Source: Haloarchaeobius amylolyticus
GTDB taxonomy: Archaea > Halobacteriota > Halobacteria > Halobacteriales > Natrialbaceae
NCBI RefSeq assembly: GCF_026616195.1
Contig: NZ_JANHDH010000001.1
Coordinates: 930,001 to 994,000, forward strand
DNA: 64,000 bases
Direction: 5' to 3'
Position numbers and translations under genes: made by a program. Numbering within the stretch: position 1 is the first letter of the stretch; every line of letters begins with the position of its first letter. Of the stretch, positions 50,884 to 59,183 are shown in pieces. Under the pieces are notes generated by a model. It saw only the letters and a list, made by a program, of their open reading frames with translations, was not told where the DNA came from and did no database searches.

Positions 50884-52397
50884 GCCTCCCCGAGGACGTG
50901 CTGGAGAAGCACCGGACCGTCGCCGCGGAGGCGATTCCCGAGGACGAGTACGGCCACCTCGTCGGCGGCGAGTGGGTCGCGAGCGAGTCGGGCGAGACGG
51001 CTGCGACGACCGACGCGACCACGGGCGAGGAACTCGCGCGGTTCCAGCAGGGCTCGAAAGAGGACGTGAACCGCGCCGTGGCGGCGGCACAGGACGCCTT
51101 CGAGGGCTCGTGGGGCGAGAAGACGCCCCAGCAGCGCGCCGAGTTGCTCCACGAGATCGCCGACGAACTCGAGGCCGAGAAGACCCGCATCGCCCGGCTG
51201 GACAGCCTCGAGGTGGGGAAGCCGAACAAGCACTCGCTGTTCGTGGACACGACCATCCTCATCGACCAGTTCCGCCACTTCGCGAGCCTCGCCCGGACCG
51301 CCGACGAGGGTCGGGTGCCGCCGTCGGGCGACGACAAGCTCATCCACACCCGACAGGAGCCCTACGGCGTCGTCGGCTGCATCAGCGCGTGGAACTTCCC
51401 GGCGATGTTCGTCGCCTGGAAGCTCGGCCCGGCGCTCGCGGCGGGGAACAGCGTGGTGTACAAGCCGTCTTCGCGGGCGGTGCTCTCGACCCTGGAGATC
51501 GCCAAGATCGTCGACCGGGTGCTCCCGCCGGGCGCCCTGAACGTCGTGACCGGCGCGGGGAGCGTCGTCGGCGACGCCATCACCGGCCACGAGGGCGTCG
51601 GGAAGGTGAGTCTGACTGGTAGCACAGCCGCCGGGCAGGCCGCGATGCGGAACGCGGCCGAGCACATCCACCCCGTCTCGCTGGAACTCGGCGGGAAGAG
51701 CCCGAACATCGTCTTCCCCGACGCGGACCTCGAGGAGGCCGTCGAGGGGACGCTCGTGAGCATCTTCTTCAACCAGGGCCAGCAGTGTACCGCCGGCTCG
51801 CGCCTGTTCCTCCACGAGGACGTCAGGGAGGAGTTCCTGGAGCGGTTCGCCGCCCGCGTCGAGGAACTGACCGTCGGCGACCCCCTCTCGCCACTGACGG
51901 ACATCGGGCCGATGGTCGACTCGGACCACCGCGCCGAGGTCGAGGACCACGTCGAGACCGCGACGTCCGAGGGCGCGAGCGTCCTGCTGGAGAAGCCGGT
52001 CCCCGACGAGCTGGCCGAGGCGCCCTTCGTACCACCCGTCGTCTTCGGCGACGTGGCCGACGACTCGCAGCTGTCCTGTGACGAGGTGTTCGGGCCGGTG
52101 CTCGCCGTGTTCGAGTTCGAGAGCCAGGACGAGGTCGTCGAGCGCGCCAACGACACCGAGTACGGCCTCGCCGCGGGCGTCTGGACCTCGGACCTGAACA
52201 CGGCCCACGAGGTCTCGCGCGACCTCGAAGCCGGGATGGTCTGGGTGAACACCTACAACGACATGTTCGAGCCCGCACCGTACGGCGGGTACAAGCAGTC
52301 CGGCATCGGCCGCGAACTCGCGGTCGAGGCGATGGCGGCCTACCAGCAGACGAAGACGGTGAAGATGAGCTTCGGCGACATCCCGAACCTGGGGTGA
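50880..52397 (+). CDS. NAD(P)-dependent aldehyde dehydrogenase
   Basis: The 505-residue enzyme of the ALDH superfamily has the cofactor segment PYGVVGCISAWNFPAMFVAWKLGPALAAGN, the Gly motif VSLTGSTAAGQAAM, general base Glu269 in LELGGKSPN and catalytic Cys303 in FNQGQQCTAGSR. The C-terminal oligomerisation strand ends YQQTKTVKMSF. All essential residues are present. It is translationally coupled to the preceding enolase-superfamily gene (ATGA at 50880), suggesting that it oxidises an aldehyde made by that enzyme's pathway, for instance a semialdehyde. Confidence 0.95.
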   Translation: MSLPEDVLEKHRTVAAEAIPEDEYGHLVGGEWVASESGETAATTDATTGEELARFQQGSKEDVNRAVAAAQDAFEGSWGEKTPQQRAELLHEIADELEAEKTRIARLDSLEVGKPNKHSLFVDTTILIDQFRHFASLARTADEGRVPPSGDDKLIHTRQEPYGVVGCISAWNFPAMFVAWKLGPALAAGNSVVYKPSSRAVLSTLEIAKIVDRVLPPGALNVVTGAGSVVGDAITGHEGVGKVSLTGSTAAGQAAMRNAAEHIHPVSLELGGKSPNIVFPDADLEEAVEGTLVSIFFNQGQQCTAGSRLFLHEDVREEFLERFAARVEELTVGDPLSPLTDIGPMVDSDHRAEVEDHVETATSEGASVLLEKPVPDELAEAPFVPPVVFGDVADDSQLSCDEVFGPVLAVFEFESQDEVVERANDTEYGLAAGVWTSDLNTAHEVSRDLEAGMVWVNTYNDMFEPAPYGGYKQSGIGRELAVEAMAAYQQTKTVKMSFGDIPNLG

Positions 52398-52447
52398 GTC
52401 CGGGCTCTCCCGCGTTTCTGCGGTTCCCGAGCGACAGCACCCGCCAG

Positions 52448-52476
52448 TTTTATAATATTTAATCATTACATTTAAG
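52448..52476 (+). promoter_or_regulatory. AT-rich promoter of the alcohol dehydrogenase gene
   Basis: A block reading ttttataatatttaatcatt is followed by catttaagc. The second box is centred about 33 bp before ATG 52507. The upstream AT-rich part is unusually long for this genome and could be a second TATA or a regulator site. The dehydrogenase therefore has its own control apart from the gene pair upstream. Confidence 0.55.
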
Positions 52477-52506
52477 CTACCGCGGCCTGAAGTATTCTCC
52501 ATACCC

Positions 52507-53574
52507 ATGCGCGCAGTCGTCTTCCAGGGAACTGGCGAACCGCTGTCGGTCGAGGAGGTCGACCGACCCGAGTGCGACGAGGACGGCATCGTCGTCGAGA
52601 CCGAGGCCTGCGGAGTGTGCCGGAGCGACTGGCACGCCTGGCAGGGCGACTGGCAGTGGATCGGGATGATGCCCACGCCCGGCCTCGTCTTCGGCCACGA
52701 ACCCGCCGGCACCGTCGTCGAGGTCGGCGAGAACGTCGACCGGTTCCGGCCCGGCGACCGCGTCACGAACCCGTTCAACCTCGGCTGTGGCTCCTGTCAC
52801 CACTGCCGGAGCGGCCGCGGAAACATCTGCGAGCGCTCGGTCCCGATGGGCTTCCTCCCCATCCAGGGCGGCGCCTTCGCCGAGTACTACCCCGTCAGGA
52901 ACGCCGACCACAACGTCGTGAAACTCCCCGATGGCGTGGACCCCGTCGACGTGGCCGGCCTCGGCTGCCGGTTCGCGACCGCCTTCCACGGGCTGGTCCA
53001 CCGGGTCGACGTGACCCCCGGCGACTGGGTCGCGGTCCACGGCTGCGGCGGCGTCGGCCTCTCGGCGGTCCACATCGCCGACGCCCTCGGCGCGAACGTC
53101 ATCGCGGTCGACCTCGCGGAGGAGAAACTGGAGCGTGCCCAGGAACTGGGTGCAGACCGCCTCGTGAACGTCAACGAGGTACAGGACGTGCCGCAGGCAG
53201 TGAAGAAGCACACCGAGTCGTCGCGAGGTGCCGACGTCGCGGTCGACGCACTGGGCATCGCCGAGACCTGCCAGAACGCGATGAACTCGCTCGGGAAGGG
53301 CGGCCAGCACCTCCAGATCGGGATGACGACGAGCGACGAAGGTGGGCAGGTGTCGCTCCCGGTGGACACCATGGTCACCGACGAGCGCGAGTTCTACGGC
53401 TCGTTCGGGACGCCGCCGAACGAGTACGACGAGATATTCCGGATGATGGAGACGGGGAAGCTAGAGCCCGGCCGCATCGTGTCAGAGCGCATCTCGCTCG
53501 ACGAGGTGCCCGGCGTCGTCGAGAACCTGGGGGACTACGACACGGTCGGGATTCCCGTCTGCGATACGTTCTGA
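52507..53574 (+). CDS. Zinc-dependent alcohol dehydrogenase (MDR family)
   Basis: The 355-residue enzyme has catalytic-zinc ligands Cys38 (ACGVCRSDWH) and His in FGHEPAGTV. The structural-zinc knuckle is CGSCHHCRSGRGNIC (four Cys, about 94-108). The Rossmann domain carries HGCGGVGLSAVHIADALGA, and the acidic residue at the end of its second strand (VIAVDLAEEKL) favours NAD over NADP. GMMPTPGLVFGHEP and ALGIAETCQNAMNSLGKGGQH match the family of tetrameric archaeal alcohol dehydrogenases. It probably works with the aldehyde dehydrogenase upstream but has its own promoter. Confidence 0.95.
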   Translation: MRAVVFQGTGEPLSVEEVDRPECDEDGIVVETEACGVCRSDWHAWQGDWQWIGMMPTPGLVFGHEPAGTVVEVGENVDRFRPGDRVTNPFNLGCGSCHHCRSGRGNICERSVPMGFLPIQGGAFAEYYPVRNADHNVVKLPDGVDPVDVAGLGCRFATAFHGLVHRVDVTPGDWVAVHGCGGVGLSAVHIADALGANVIAVDLAEEKLERAQELGADRLVNVNEVQDVPQAVKKHTESSRGADVAVDALGIAETCQNAMNSLGKGGQHLQIGMTTSDEGGQVSLPVDTMVTDEREFYGSFGTPPNEYDEIFRMMETGKLEPGRIVSERISLDEVPGVVENLGDYDTVGIPVCDTF

Positions 53575-53686
53575 GTCGCGGCGGGCGATACCTGGAGGCG
53601 GTGCGGGGAGTCCGCACCCAGAGGCGGGTCGTCGAGGGCGCTCCCGCGCTCGCACTCTTCTTCGTCTGGTGTAGAGAAAGGGCTCG

Positions 53687-53709
53687 AACCGGTCGTCCCC
53701 TCGCCGGTT
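53687..53709. promoter_or_regulatory. Inverted repeat AACCGG-N11-CCGGTT upstream of the SDR gene
   Basis: The perfect 6-bp arms with an 11-bp spacer lie 28 bp before the TATA-like cataaag at 53737-53743, which itself is 27 bp before ATG 53767. The placement suits a dimeric regulator. It is an inference from sequence symmetry only. Confidence 0.35.
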
Positions 53710-53766
53710 ACCCCGGGTACCAGACCGGTGCAAATCCATAAAGCGCAGTCCCGAGTAGAGCGGTCT

Positions 53767-54471
53767 ATGCCGACAGAGAAGGTAGCGATAGTGACAGCGG
53801 CCGGGAGTGGTATCGGCGAAGCCTGTGCGCGGCGACTTCACGAGGACGGGTACACGCCGATTCTCCTGTCACCGTCGGGGAGCGCCGTCGAGGTCGCGGA
53901 CGAACTCGGTGGAGACGGGTTCGAAGGCTCGGTGACCGACCCTGCTGACCTGGCGACCCTCGTCGAGACGACGTACGAGCGCTACGGTCGAATCGACGCG
54001 GTGGTGAACAACACGGGCCACCCGGCGACGGGCGACCTTCTCGATATCTCCGACGAAGCGTGGCACGACGGGCTCGACCTCGTACTGTTGAATACGGTCC
54101 GGATGGCGCGACTCGTCACCCCCATCATGCAGGACCAGGGGCACGGGGCCATCGTGAACATCTCGACCTTCTCGGCGTTCGAGCCGTCGAGCGACTTCCC
54201 CGTCTCGTCGGTGCTTCGCGCTGGACTCGGGAGTTTCACCAAACTCTACGCCGACCGATACGCGTCGTCCGGCATCCGGATGAACACCGTCCAGCCGGGG
54301 TTCGTCGACAGTTACGAGGTGGATGCAGAGACGAGGCAGCGGATCCCGATGGAACGCCCGGCTCGGACCGCAGAGATCGCAGACACGGTCGCGTACCTGC
54401 TCTCCGCCGACTCGAGCTACATCACGGGGCAGAACATCCGGGTCGATGGTGGCCTGACAGCCTCGATGTAG
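53767..54471 (+). CDS. SDR-fold protein lacking the YxxxK active site
   Basis: The 234-residue short-chain dehydrogenase fold has the cofactor motif TAAGSGIGEACARRL (about 9-23), VVNNTGHPATGDLL (about 79-92, NNTG variant of NNAG) and the C-terminal ITGQNIRVDGGLTASM. Where YxxxK is expected after NISTFSAFEPSSDFP there is SSVLRAG: Ser replaces Tyr and Arg replaces Lys. It may bind NAD(P) without normal hydride transfer or belong to an atypical SDR group. ATG 53767 is preferred to 53728 because the TATA-like cataaag is 27 bp upstream of it. Codon use looks less GC-extreme than in the neighbours. Confidence 0.85.
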   Translation: MPTEKVAIVTAAGSGIGEACARRLHEDGYTPILLSPSGSAVEVADELGGDGFEGSVTDPADLATLVETTYERYGRIDAVVNNTGHPATGDLLDISDEAWHDGLDLVLLNTVRMARLVTPIMQDQGHGAIVNISTFSAFEPSSDFPVSSVLRAGLGSFTKLYADRYASSGIRMNTVQPGFVDSYEVDAETRQRIPMERPARTAEIADTVAYLLSADSSYITGQNIRVDGGLTASM

Positions 54472-54599
54472 CCGCCGGTCCTCCCGACGACCCGTCCAGC
54501 GACGACCGACGCAGGCGGCCGGTCGGGGGGACGCAGGGGCATAAAGACACGACTCCATCCGGCGGAACGAGTAAGAGGAATCCGAGAGAAGACGCGAGC

Positions 54600-55031
54600 A
54601 TGGCTATCGCGATGCCCAGCGAGGCGGGTGCATGGATCGACGCGTGGCAGGACAAGCTCAACGAGTCCGAGCGATACAGCGAGGTCGGCTCGGGCTGGGG
54701 CGTCGGGTTCAACGGCTCGTTCCTGTTCGTCATCGAGCCCGACGGCACCTACGACGGCGACCCGGTGTACCTCTACGTCGACCTCGAAGACGGCGAGTGC
54801 ACCGAGGCGAGGCAGGTCGCCAGCGAGGACGACGTGGACTGGGGCTTCGCCTTCCGCGGGAGTTACGCCGACTGGAAGGACCTCGTCCACGGCGACACCG
54901 ACGCCATCGAGGGCATGATGGGCGGGAAGTTCGACCTCGACGGTGACATGCAGAAGGTGCTGCAGTACTCCAACGCGGCGGTCGTCATGACCGAGAACGC
55001 CTCGGAGATCGACACCGAGTTCGAGTACTGA
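54600..55031 (+). CDS. SCP2 sterol-binding-like domain protein
   Basis: The 143-residue protein begins MAIAMPSEAGAWIDAWQDKLNES. The pattern of YLYVDLEDGECTEARQV, FAFRGSYADWKDLVHGDTDAIEGMMGGKFDLDGDMQKVLQY is typical of SCP2-like domains, which bind lipids or acyl-CoA in a hydrophobic tunnel. It is soluble. A TATA-like cataaaga at 54540-54547 suggests its own transcript with a leader of about 30 nt. The lipid ligand in a haloarchaeon is unknown. In haloarchaea such proteins often accompany acyl-CoA or aldehyde metabolism genes, which agrees loosely with the neighbours. Confidence 0.85.
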   Translation: MAIAMPSEAGAWIDAWQDKLNESERYSEVGSGWGVGFNGSFLFVIEPDGTYDGDPVYLYVDLEDGECTEARQVASEDDVDWGFAFRGSYADWKDLVHGDTDAIEGMMGGKFDLDGDMQKVLQYSNAAVVMTENASEIDTEFEY

Positions 55032-55057
55032 CCGCGCTGGCGGGAGACCGACCCCGA

Positions 55058-55066
55058 TTTTTTAAC
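55058..55066 (+). promoter_or_regulatory. TATA box of the HTH-10 regulator gene
   Basis: The sequence ttttttaac is centred 28 bp before ATG 55090, giving a leaderless transcript. The T-run may also end transcripts from the SCP2 gene 27 bp upstream. Confidence 0.6.
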
Positions 55067-55089
55067 CGATTACGACGCCAAGTACTGCC

Positions 55090-55749
55090 ATGAAGTCCGT
55101 AGGGCTGCGACTCCGACCGGCCGAGGGCGCGTTCCCGGGCGTGGACGAGGCGCTCGCGGGGATTCCGGGCGTGACCCGCGAGGGCATCCAGCACCTGGAG
55201 TGGCTGGCCGACGGGACCTACGCGATGCTGTACCGCGTCTCGGGCGGTGACGGGGCGGCCATCGGCGAGGTGCTCACGGACCACGAGGAGGTGTTGCAGT
55301 ACGACGTGGTCGCGGCGGGAGCAGACCAGTGCTACGTGTTCGTCAACGTGGCGGAGCAGGAGTCCGTCAGTGCGTTGCTCCGGGTCCTCGATGAGCATCG
55401 CTTGCTGCTCGACCCGCCCCTCCGGGTGACCGACGACGGGCTCTGCGTGACGGTGGCCGGTGACGGCGACGCCCTGCAGGCGGCCTTCGCGGACGTGACC
55501 GAGGTGGACGTCCCCATCGAGGTGGAGTGGACCGGCGGCTATCGACCGGGTGAGCCGGCAGCCCTCACGCGGCTGACCGACCGCCAGCGCGAGGCGCTTG
55601 AGGCGGCCCACGCGCTCGGGTTCTACGAGACGCCGCGGCGGGCGTCGTTCGCGGATATCGGCGAGGCGCTCGAGTGCTCGCCGAGTACGGCCAACGAGCT
55701 CCTGCGCCGGGCCGAGGCGCGGGTGGTGCGATCGCTGCTCGACGGGTGA
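55090..55749 (+). CDS. HTH-10 family regulator (bacterio-opsin activator type)
   Basis: The 219-residue protein has an N-terminal sensory-like alpha/beta domain (about 1-150, MKSVGLRLRPAEGAFPGVDEAL). The C-terminal HTH-10 domain is LTDRQREALEAAHALGFYETPRRASFADIGEALECSPSTANELLRRAEARVVRSLL (about 160-218), whose recognition helix is near SPSTANELLRR. It is a typical haloarchaeal DNA-binding activator. It lies between the SCP2 gene and a second SDR gene, which starts 65 bp downstream with its own TATA, so those genes are candidate targets. Confidence 0.92.
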   Translation: MKSVGLRLRPAEGAFPGVDEALAGIPGVTREGIQHLEWLADGTYAMLYRVSGGDGAAIGEVLTDHEEVLQYDVVAAGADQCYVFVNVAEQESVSALLRVLDEHRLLLDPPLRVTDDGLCVTVAGDGDALQAAFADVTEVDVPIEVEWTGGYRPGEPAALTRLTDRQREALEAAHALGFYETPRRASFADIGEALECSPSTANELLRRAEARVVRSLLDG

Positions 55750-55814
55750 GCCAGCGAGGCTGCGAATCGCTCGCCGCGGCGACCTTTATACGCCCTGGGT
55801 GTCTCTCTCTAGCC

Positions 55815-56519
55815 ATGTCGGTAACCTTCGACTTCTCCGACCGCGTCGCCATCGTGACAGGTGCCTCGGGCGCCCTCGGGAGCGCCGTCGTCGCCGCCTT
55901 CCGCGAGGCGGGCGCGACCGTCTGTGCCGTCGACATCGTCCCGCCGGACGACGAGGACTCGCTGCTGGACACCGACGACGACACCCACTTCTACGAGGCC
56001 GACCTGACCGACGAGAGTGCGGTCGAGACGCTGATGGAGAACGTCGTCTCGGGCCACGGCCGCATCGACTGCCTCTGCAACGTCGCCGGTACCTGGCGCG
56101 GCGGCCAGCCCATCGAGGAGACCGACCTCGGGGAGTTCGAGTTCCTCGTGAACGTCAACCTGAAGTCGGCGTTCCTCGCCTCGAAGCACGCCCTGCCCCA
56201 CCTCCGCGAGCAGGCGGGTGCCATCGTCTCCGTCTCGGCGCGCTCCTCGCTGGAGGGTGGCGAGGGCGACGGGCCGTACCGCATCACCAAGGCGGGCATC
56301 CGCATCCTGACGGAGACGCTCGCCGAGGAGAACCTCGGCACGGTGCGGGCGAACTGCGTGATGCCCTCCGTGCTCGACACGCCGATGAACCGCGAGATGA
56401 TGGAGCCGAGCGACGACTGGGTCGACCCCGCCGACGTGGCGCGGACGATGCTGTTCCTCTGCTCGGACGCCGCCAGCGTGACCAGCGGGGCCGCGGTCCC
56501 GGTCTACGGCGAGGCCTGA
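55815..56519 (+). CDS. Short-chain dehydrogenase/reductase, intact active site
   Basis: The 234-residue protein has the cofactor motif VTGASGALGSAVVAAF, an acidic VDIVPPDDE after the second strand (NAD preference), CNVAGTW, active Ser in SVSARSSLEG and the catalytic YRITK. A TATA-like tttata (55785-55790) is 27 bp before ATG 55815, so a leaderless transcript is likely, and the longer frame upstream is not used. It is a probable oxidoreductase of sugars, fatty acyl or other small alcohols. The last 16 bases overlap the convergent 7TM kinase gene. Confidence 0.93.
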   Translation: MSVTFDFSDRVAIVTGASGALGSAVVAAFREAGATVCAVDIVPPDDEDSLLDTDDDTHFYEADLTDESAVETLMENVVSGHGRIDCLCNVAGTWRGGQPIEETDLGEFEFLVNVNLKSAFLASKHALPHLREQAGAIVSVSARSSLEGGEGDGPYRITKAGIRILTETLAEENLGTVRANCVMPSVLDTPMNREMMEPSDDWVDPADVARTMLFLCSDAASVTSGAAVPVYGEA

Positions 56520-58264
56520 GAGGCCGGTTCGGCCTGCTCTGCTGGAACCTGCTCGGCGCCAGGTAGTCGCACGACGACGGTCGTCCCGTCGTCTCCTGCG
56601 GCTCCGGTATCGTCCTCCTCGCTGGGCTCGAACGAGACGGTGCCACCCAGCGCCGTGACGCCCCAGCTGACCAGCCACAGCCCCAGCCCGCTCCCGTGGG
56701 CGAGGGCGGTCTCCTCGCCCGCGTCGACGACCTCGCGCTCGTGGGCCGGGATGCCCGGGCCATCGTCGCTCACGGTGAAGACGGCGGTCTCGTCGTCCTC
56801 GACGCCGGCCAGCGAGACCGTGACGTGGGGGTCCGGGCCGTCGTCGTGTTCCAGTCCGTTCTCCAGCAGGTTCGCGAAGACGACCGCGGCGACGTCGGGG
56901 TCGGTCGTGAGTTCGAGGCCCGCCGGCACGTCGACCGTTATTCGCCCGTCGGGGAACTCGGCTCCGAGCCGGTCCGCGACGTCCCCGAGCAGGGCCGCCA
57001 TCGCCACCCCCTCGCGGACCGTCACGTCCCCACCCATCGTCTGCTCGATGGTCCGGGCCTTCTCGCCGAGCGCGACCAGCCCGCGCGTCTCGTCGGCGGC
57101 GGTCGAGAGCATCCACTCGACCTCCTCGTCGTCGACCATGTCGACCGCCCCGTCGAGGTAGCCCTGCACGACGGTCAGGTCGTTACGCAGGTTGTGCCTG
57201 AGCACCCGGTTGAGGACCGTCAGGCGTTGCTTGCGCCGTCTCTCCTCGGTCACGTCCTGCAGGAGGACGGTGTAGCCGACGTGGGTTCCGGCCACGTCGC
57301 GGAGCGGGGAGGTGACGAGTTTGTAGGTCGTCGTCACCCCGTCGGTCCGGAGCGAGAGGGTCTGGTCGGACTCGGCGAGGTCGAGGTCCGCGACCCCGAG
57401 GTAGTCCACGAGTCGCTCGGTGAGTGCGGCCTGTTTCTCGACGCCCAAGGCGGCCTCGGCGGGCGCGTTCAGCGTGACGATACGGCCCTTCTCGTCCACG
57501 ACGACGATGGGACTCCCGAGGTCGTCGAGGGCGGCGCGCTCGCCGGTCCGCCGCGTCGTCGGGCTGAACTCGAACATGTCGCTCCGGAAGAGCGCGTAGG
57601 TGTCGAGCGCGATGTGGGGCAGGAACATGAGGGGGACGAGGTTGAGCTGTGGCGCGGGCCCGAGGTCGAACGTCCAGAGGGTGAACGCGGCGACCGGCGG
57701 AATCGGCGTCAGGGCGACCGCCGCGGCCTGCTTGCGGTACAGTGGGCCGAAGCTCAGGACGGTGTCGAGCAGCAGCGCCATCCCGACCACCGAGACGAGG
57801 ACGATGCCGACGTACTGGAACCGGATGAGTGGGGAGTGGACGTAGGAGACGGTCGCGGCGCCGAAGATCGGGTCGAGCCGGAAGTCCTGCCAGACGAGGT
57901 GGTGCCACGGGTTCGTCACCACGAGCAGGTCGAAGCCGAGGCCGAACAGCGCCACGGCGCCGAACCACGGCGTCCGGAGCAGGTGCCCGCGGCCGGTGTA
58001 CGCCGCCGCGAACCCGAGGTAGCCCACGACGACGACGCTCCCGGCCAGCCAGAACAGCATCTCCAGTGCGACCCGGAGCCACAGTGGCTCGAACACAAGC
58101 ATCGCCACCGCCTGCGAGAAACAGAGGACGACCTGTCCGAGGATGACCGCGAAGAACCACCGCGCGCCGGGCTTGTCGCGGAAGTCCCAGAGGTACCACA
58201 GGAACGCGAGGTTCGCGACCCCGGCGACGACTGACCCGGCGACCGGCCACGACACCCCGAACAC
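56504..58264 (-). CDS. 7TM sensor histidine kinase, complete core
   Basis: This 586-residue protein has seven hydrophobic segments (about 5-225) of the histidine kinase 7TM type. A PAS domain (about 240-345, SPIVVVDEKGRIVTLNAPAEAAL) follows, then LNRVLRHNLRNDLTVVQGY with phospho-acceptor His357. The N-box is VVFANLLENGLEH, G1 is VSDDGPGIPAHE and the end reads SGLGLWLVSWGVTALGG. All catalytic boxes are canonical, in contrast with the two paralogs at 7178 and 10020, for which it is a useful reference. No adjacent response regulator is found. It is convergent with the SDR gene (16-bp overlap). Confidence 0.92.
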   Translation of the reverse strand: MFGVSWPVAGSVVAGVANLAFLWYLWDFRDKPGARWFFAVILGQVVLCFSQAVAMLVFEPLWLRVALEMLFWLAGSVVVVGYLGFAAAYTGRGHLLRTPWFGAVALFGLGFDLLVVTNPWHHLVWQDFRLDPIFGAATVSYVHSPLIRFQYVGIVLVSVVGMALLLDTVLSFGPLYRKQAAAVALTPIPPVAAFTLWTFDLGPAPQLNLVPLMFLPHIALDTYALFRSDMFEFSPTTRRTGERAALDDLGSPIVVVDEKGRIVTLNAPAEAALGVEKQAALTERLVDYLGVADLDLAESDQTLSLRTDGVTTTYKLVTSPLRDVAGTHVGYTVLLQDVTEERRRKQRLTVLNRVLRHNLRNDLTVVQGYLDGAVDMVDDEEVEWMLSTAADETRGLVALGEKARTIEQTMGGDVTVREGVAMAALLGDVADRLGAEFPDGRITVDVPAGLELTTDPDVAAVVFANLLENGLEHDDGPDPHVTVSLAGVEDDETAVFTVSDDGPGIPAHEREVVDAGEETALAHGSGLGLWLVSWGVTALGGTVSFEPSEEDDTGAAGDDGTTVVVRLPGAEQVPAEQAEPASQASP

Positions 58265-58462
58265 GATACTCGAACAAGTCAGTCCCGGTACTTGGCCGTT
58301 GTGTCCAACGGGGCTGCTGGCGGACCGACATCGACAGAACTGTCGAGACTATCAGATTCCGACAACCGTGGCATGCCGAATGCAGAGAAGACAGTCAGCA
58401 AGCGGCCCTCGTTTGTTTCGACTTCGAGTCGCTGAATGCGCTGACAGACCGCGAGTGCGAGT

Positions 58463-58921
58463 CTACAACACTGAACCGCTGGCGTGGACTTCGCCATCTG
58501 AGTCGACTTCCAGCGTATATGTTTCGGAGTCAGCAATGCCCTCGGTGTACGCTTCTTGGTCATCGATATAAAGGGTGATGTTGCAGGTTTCTGCGTCAAC
58601 CTGTCTTATGATGGTTTTCGATTCACCCGGTTGTATCTCAAAGTCCTCATCTCTACACCCTGCTTCCAGTACAACCTCTCCAGAAAAATTAGAACTAACT
58701 ATTACTTCTACAATCTTTGACCCCTTACAAAACTGGGGCCACCCACACTCATCCGTGGTCGTACTGGGGTCACTCTCTGAGTTACTTTTTCCTTCAGTAG
58801 TAGCCGTTTCTGAAGTAGCGGCCGAACCAGAACCGATTGAAGATTCACCGAGACAACCTGCGGTCCCAAGAGCGGCAGAGACTCCACAGAGTCGGAGGAC
58901 GTTGCGTCGAGTGCGGGGCAT
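58463..58921 (-). CDS. Tat-exported lipoprotein of unknown function
   Basis: The 152-residue protein has a twin-arginine signal (MPRTRRNVLRLCGVSAAL, Arg5-Arg6) ending in a lipobox TAGC with Cys23. A Ser/Thr/Glu-rich linker and a small beta domain (about 60-150, containing four further Cys) follow. This is the usual haloarchaeal Tat lipoprotein layout. The coding DNA is distinctly AT-richer than the rest of the window, with codons such as att, aaa and tct. A TATA-like atttaact on the minus strand near 58943-58950 is 25 bp upstream. It may be a recent arrival. No function is recognised. Confidence 0.82.
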   Translation of the reverse strand: MPRTRRNVLRLCGVSAALGTAGCLGESSIGSGSAATSETATTEGKSNSESDPSTTTDECGWPQFCKGSKIVEVIVSSNFSGEVVLEAGCRDEDFEIQPGESKTIIRQVDAETCNITLYIDDQEAYTEGIADSETYTLEVDSDGEVHASGSVL

Positions 58922-59183
58922 GACCTATATCAGAAATCAGAAGTTAAATGCTTTCTGACTGGATTATCTGTCGCCGTCAACTTCCATCCGAGGTAGATGA
59001 CAGACCGAGACCTCTGAATCAACCGAACCAGCCGTGCCCGAGATGGCGAGTGGCCAAATCCCGATACGCGCCCTATATTCAGCACGACCACAACCGACTA
59101 TCCGGAATCAGTGGTTTCACTAGACTCACATCGACGGTGCCGAGCAACGCCGTTTTTTCCACGGGCGTCCTAGAGGACTCCTG

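Noticed and set aside
58279..58599. 106-codon minus-strand frame overlapping the lipoprotein gene
   Set aside because: Different frame from the lipoprotein, which has a clear Tat signal and lipobox; this frame has no such features and is basic.
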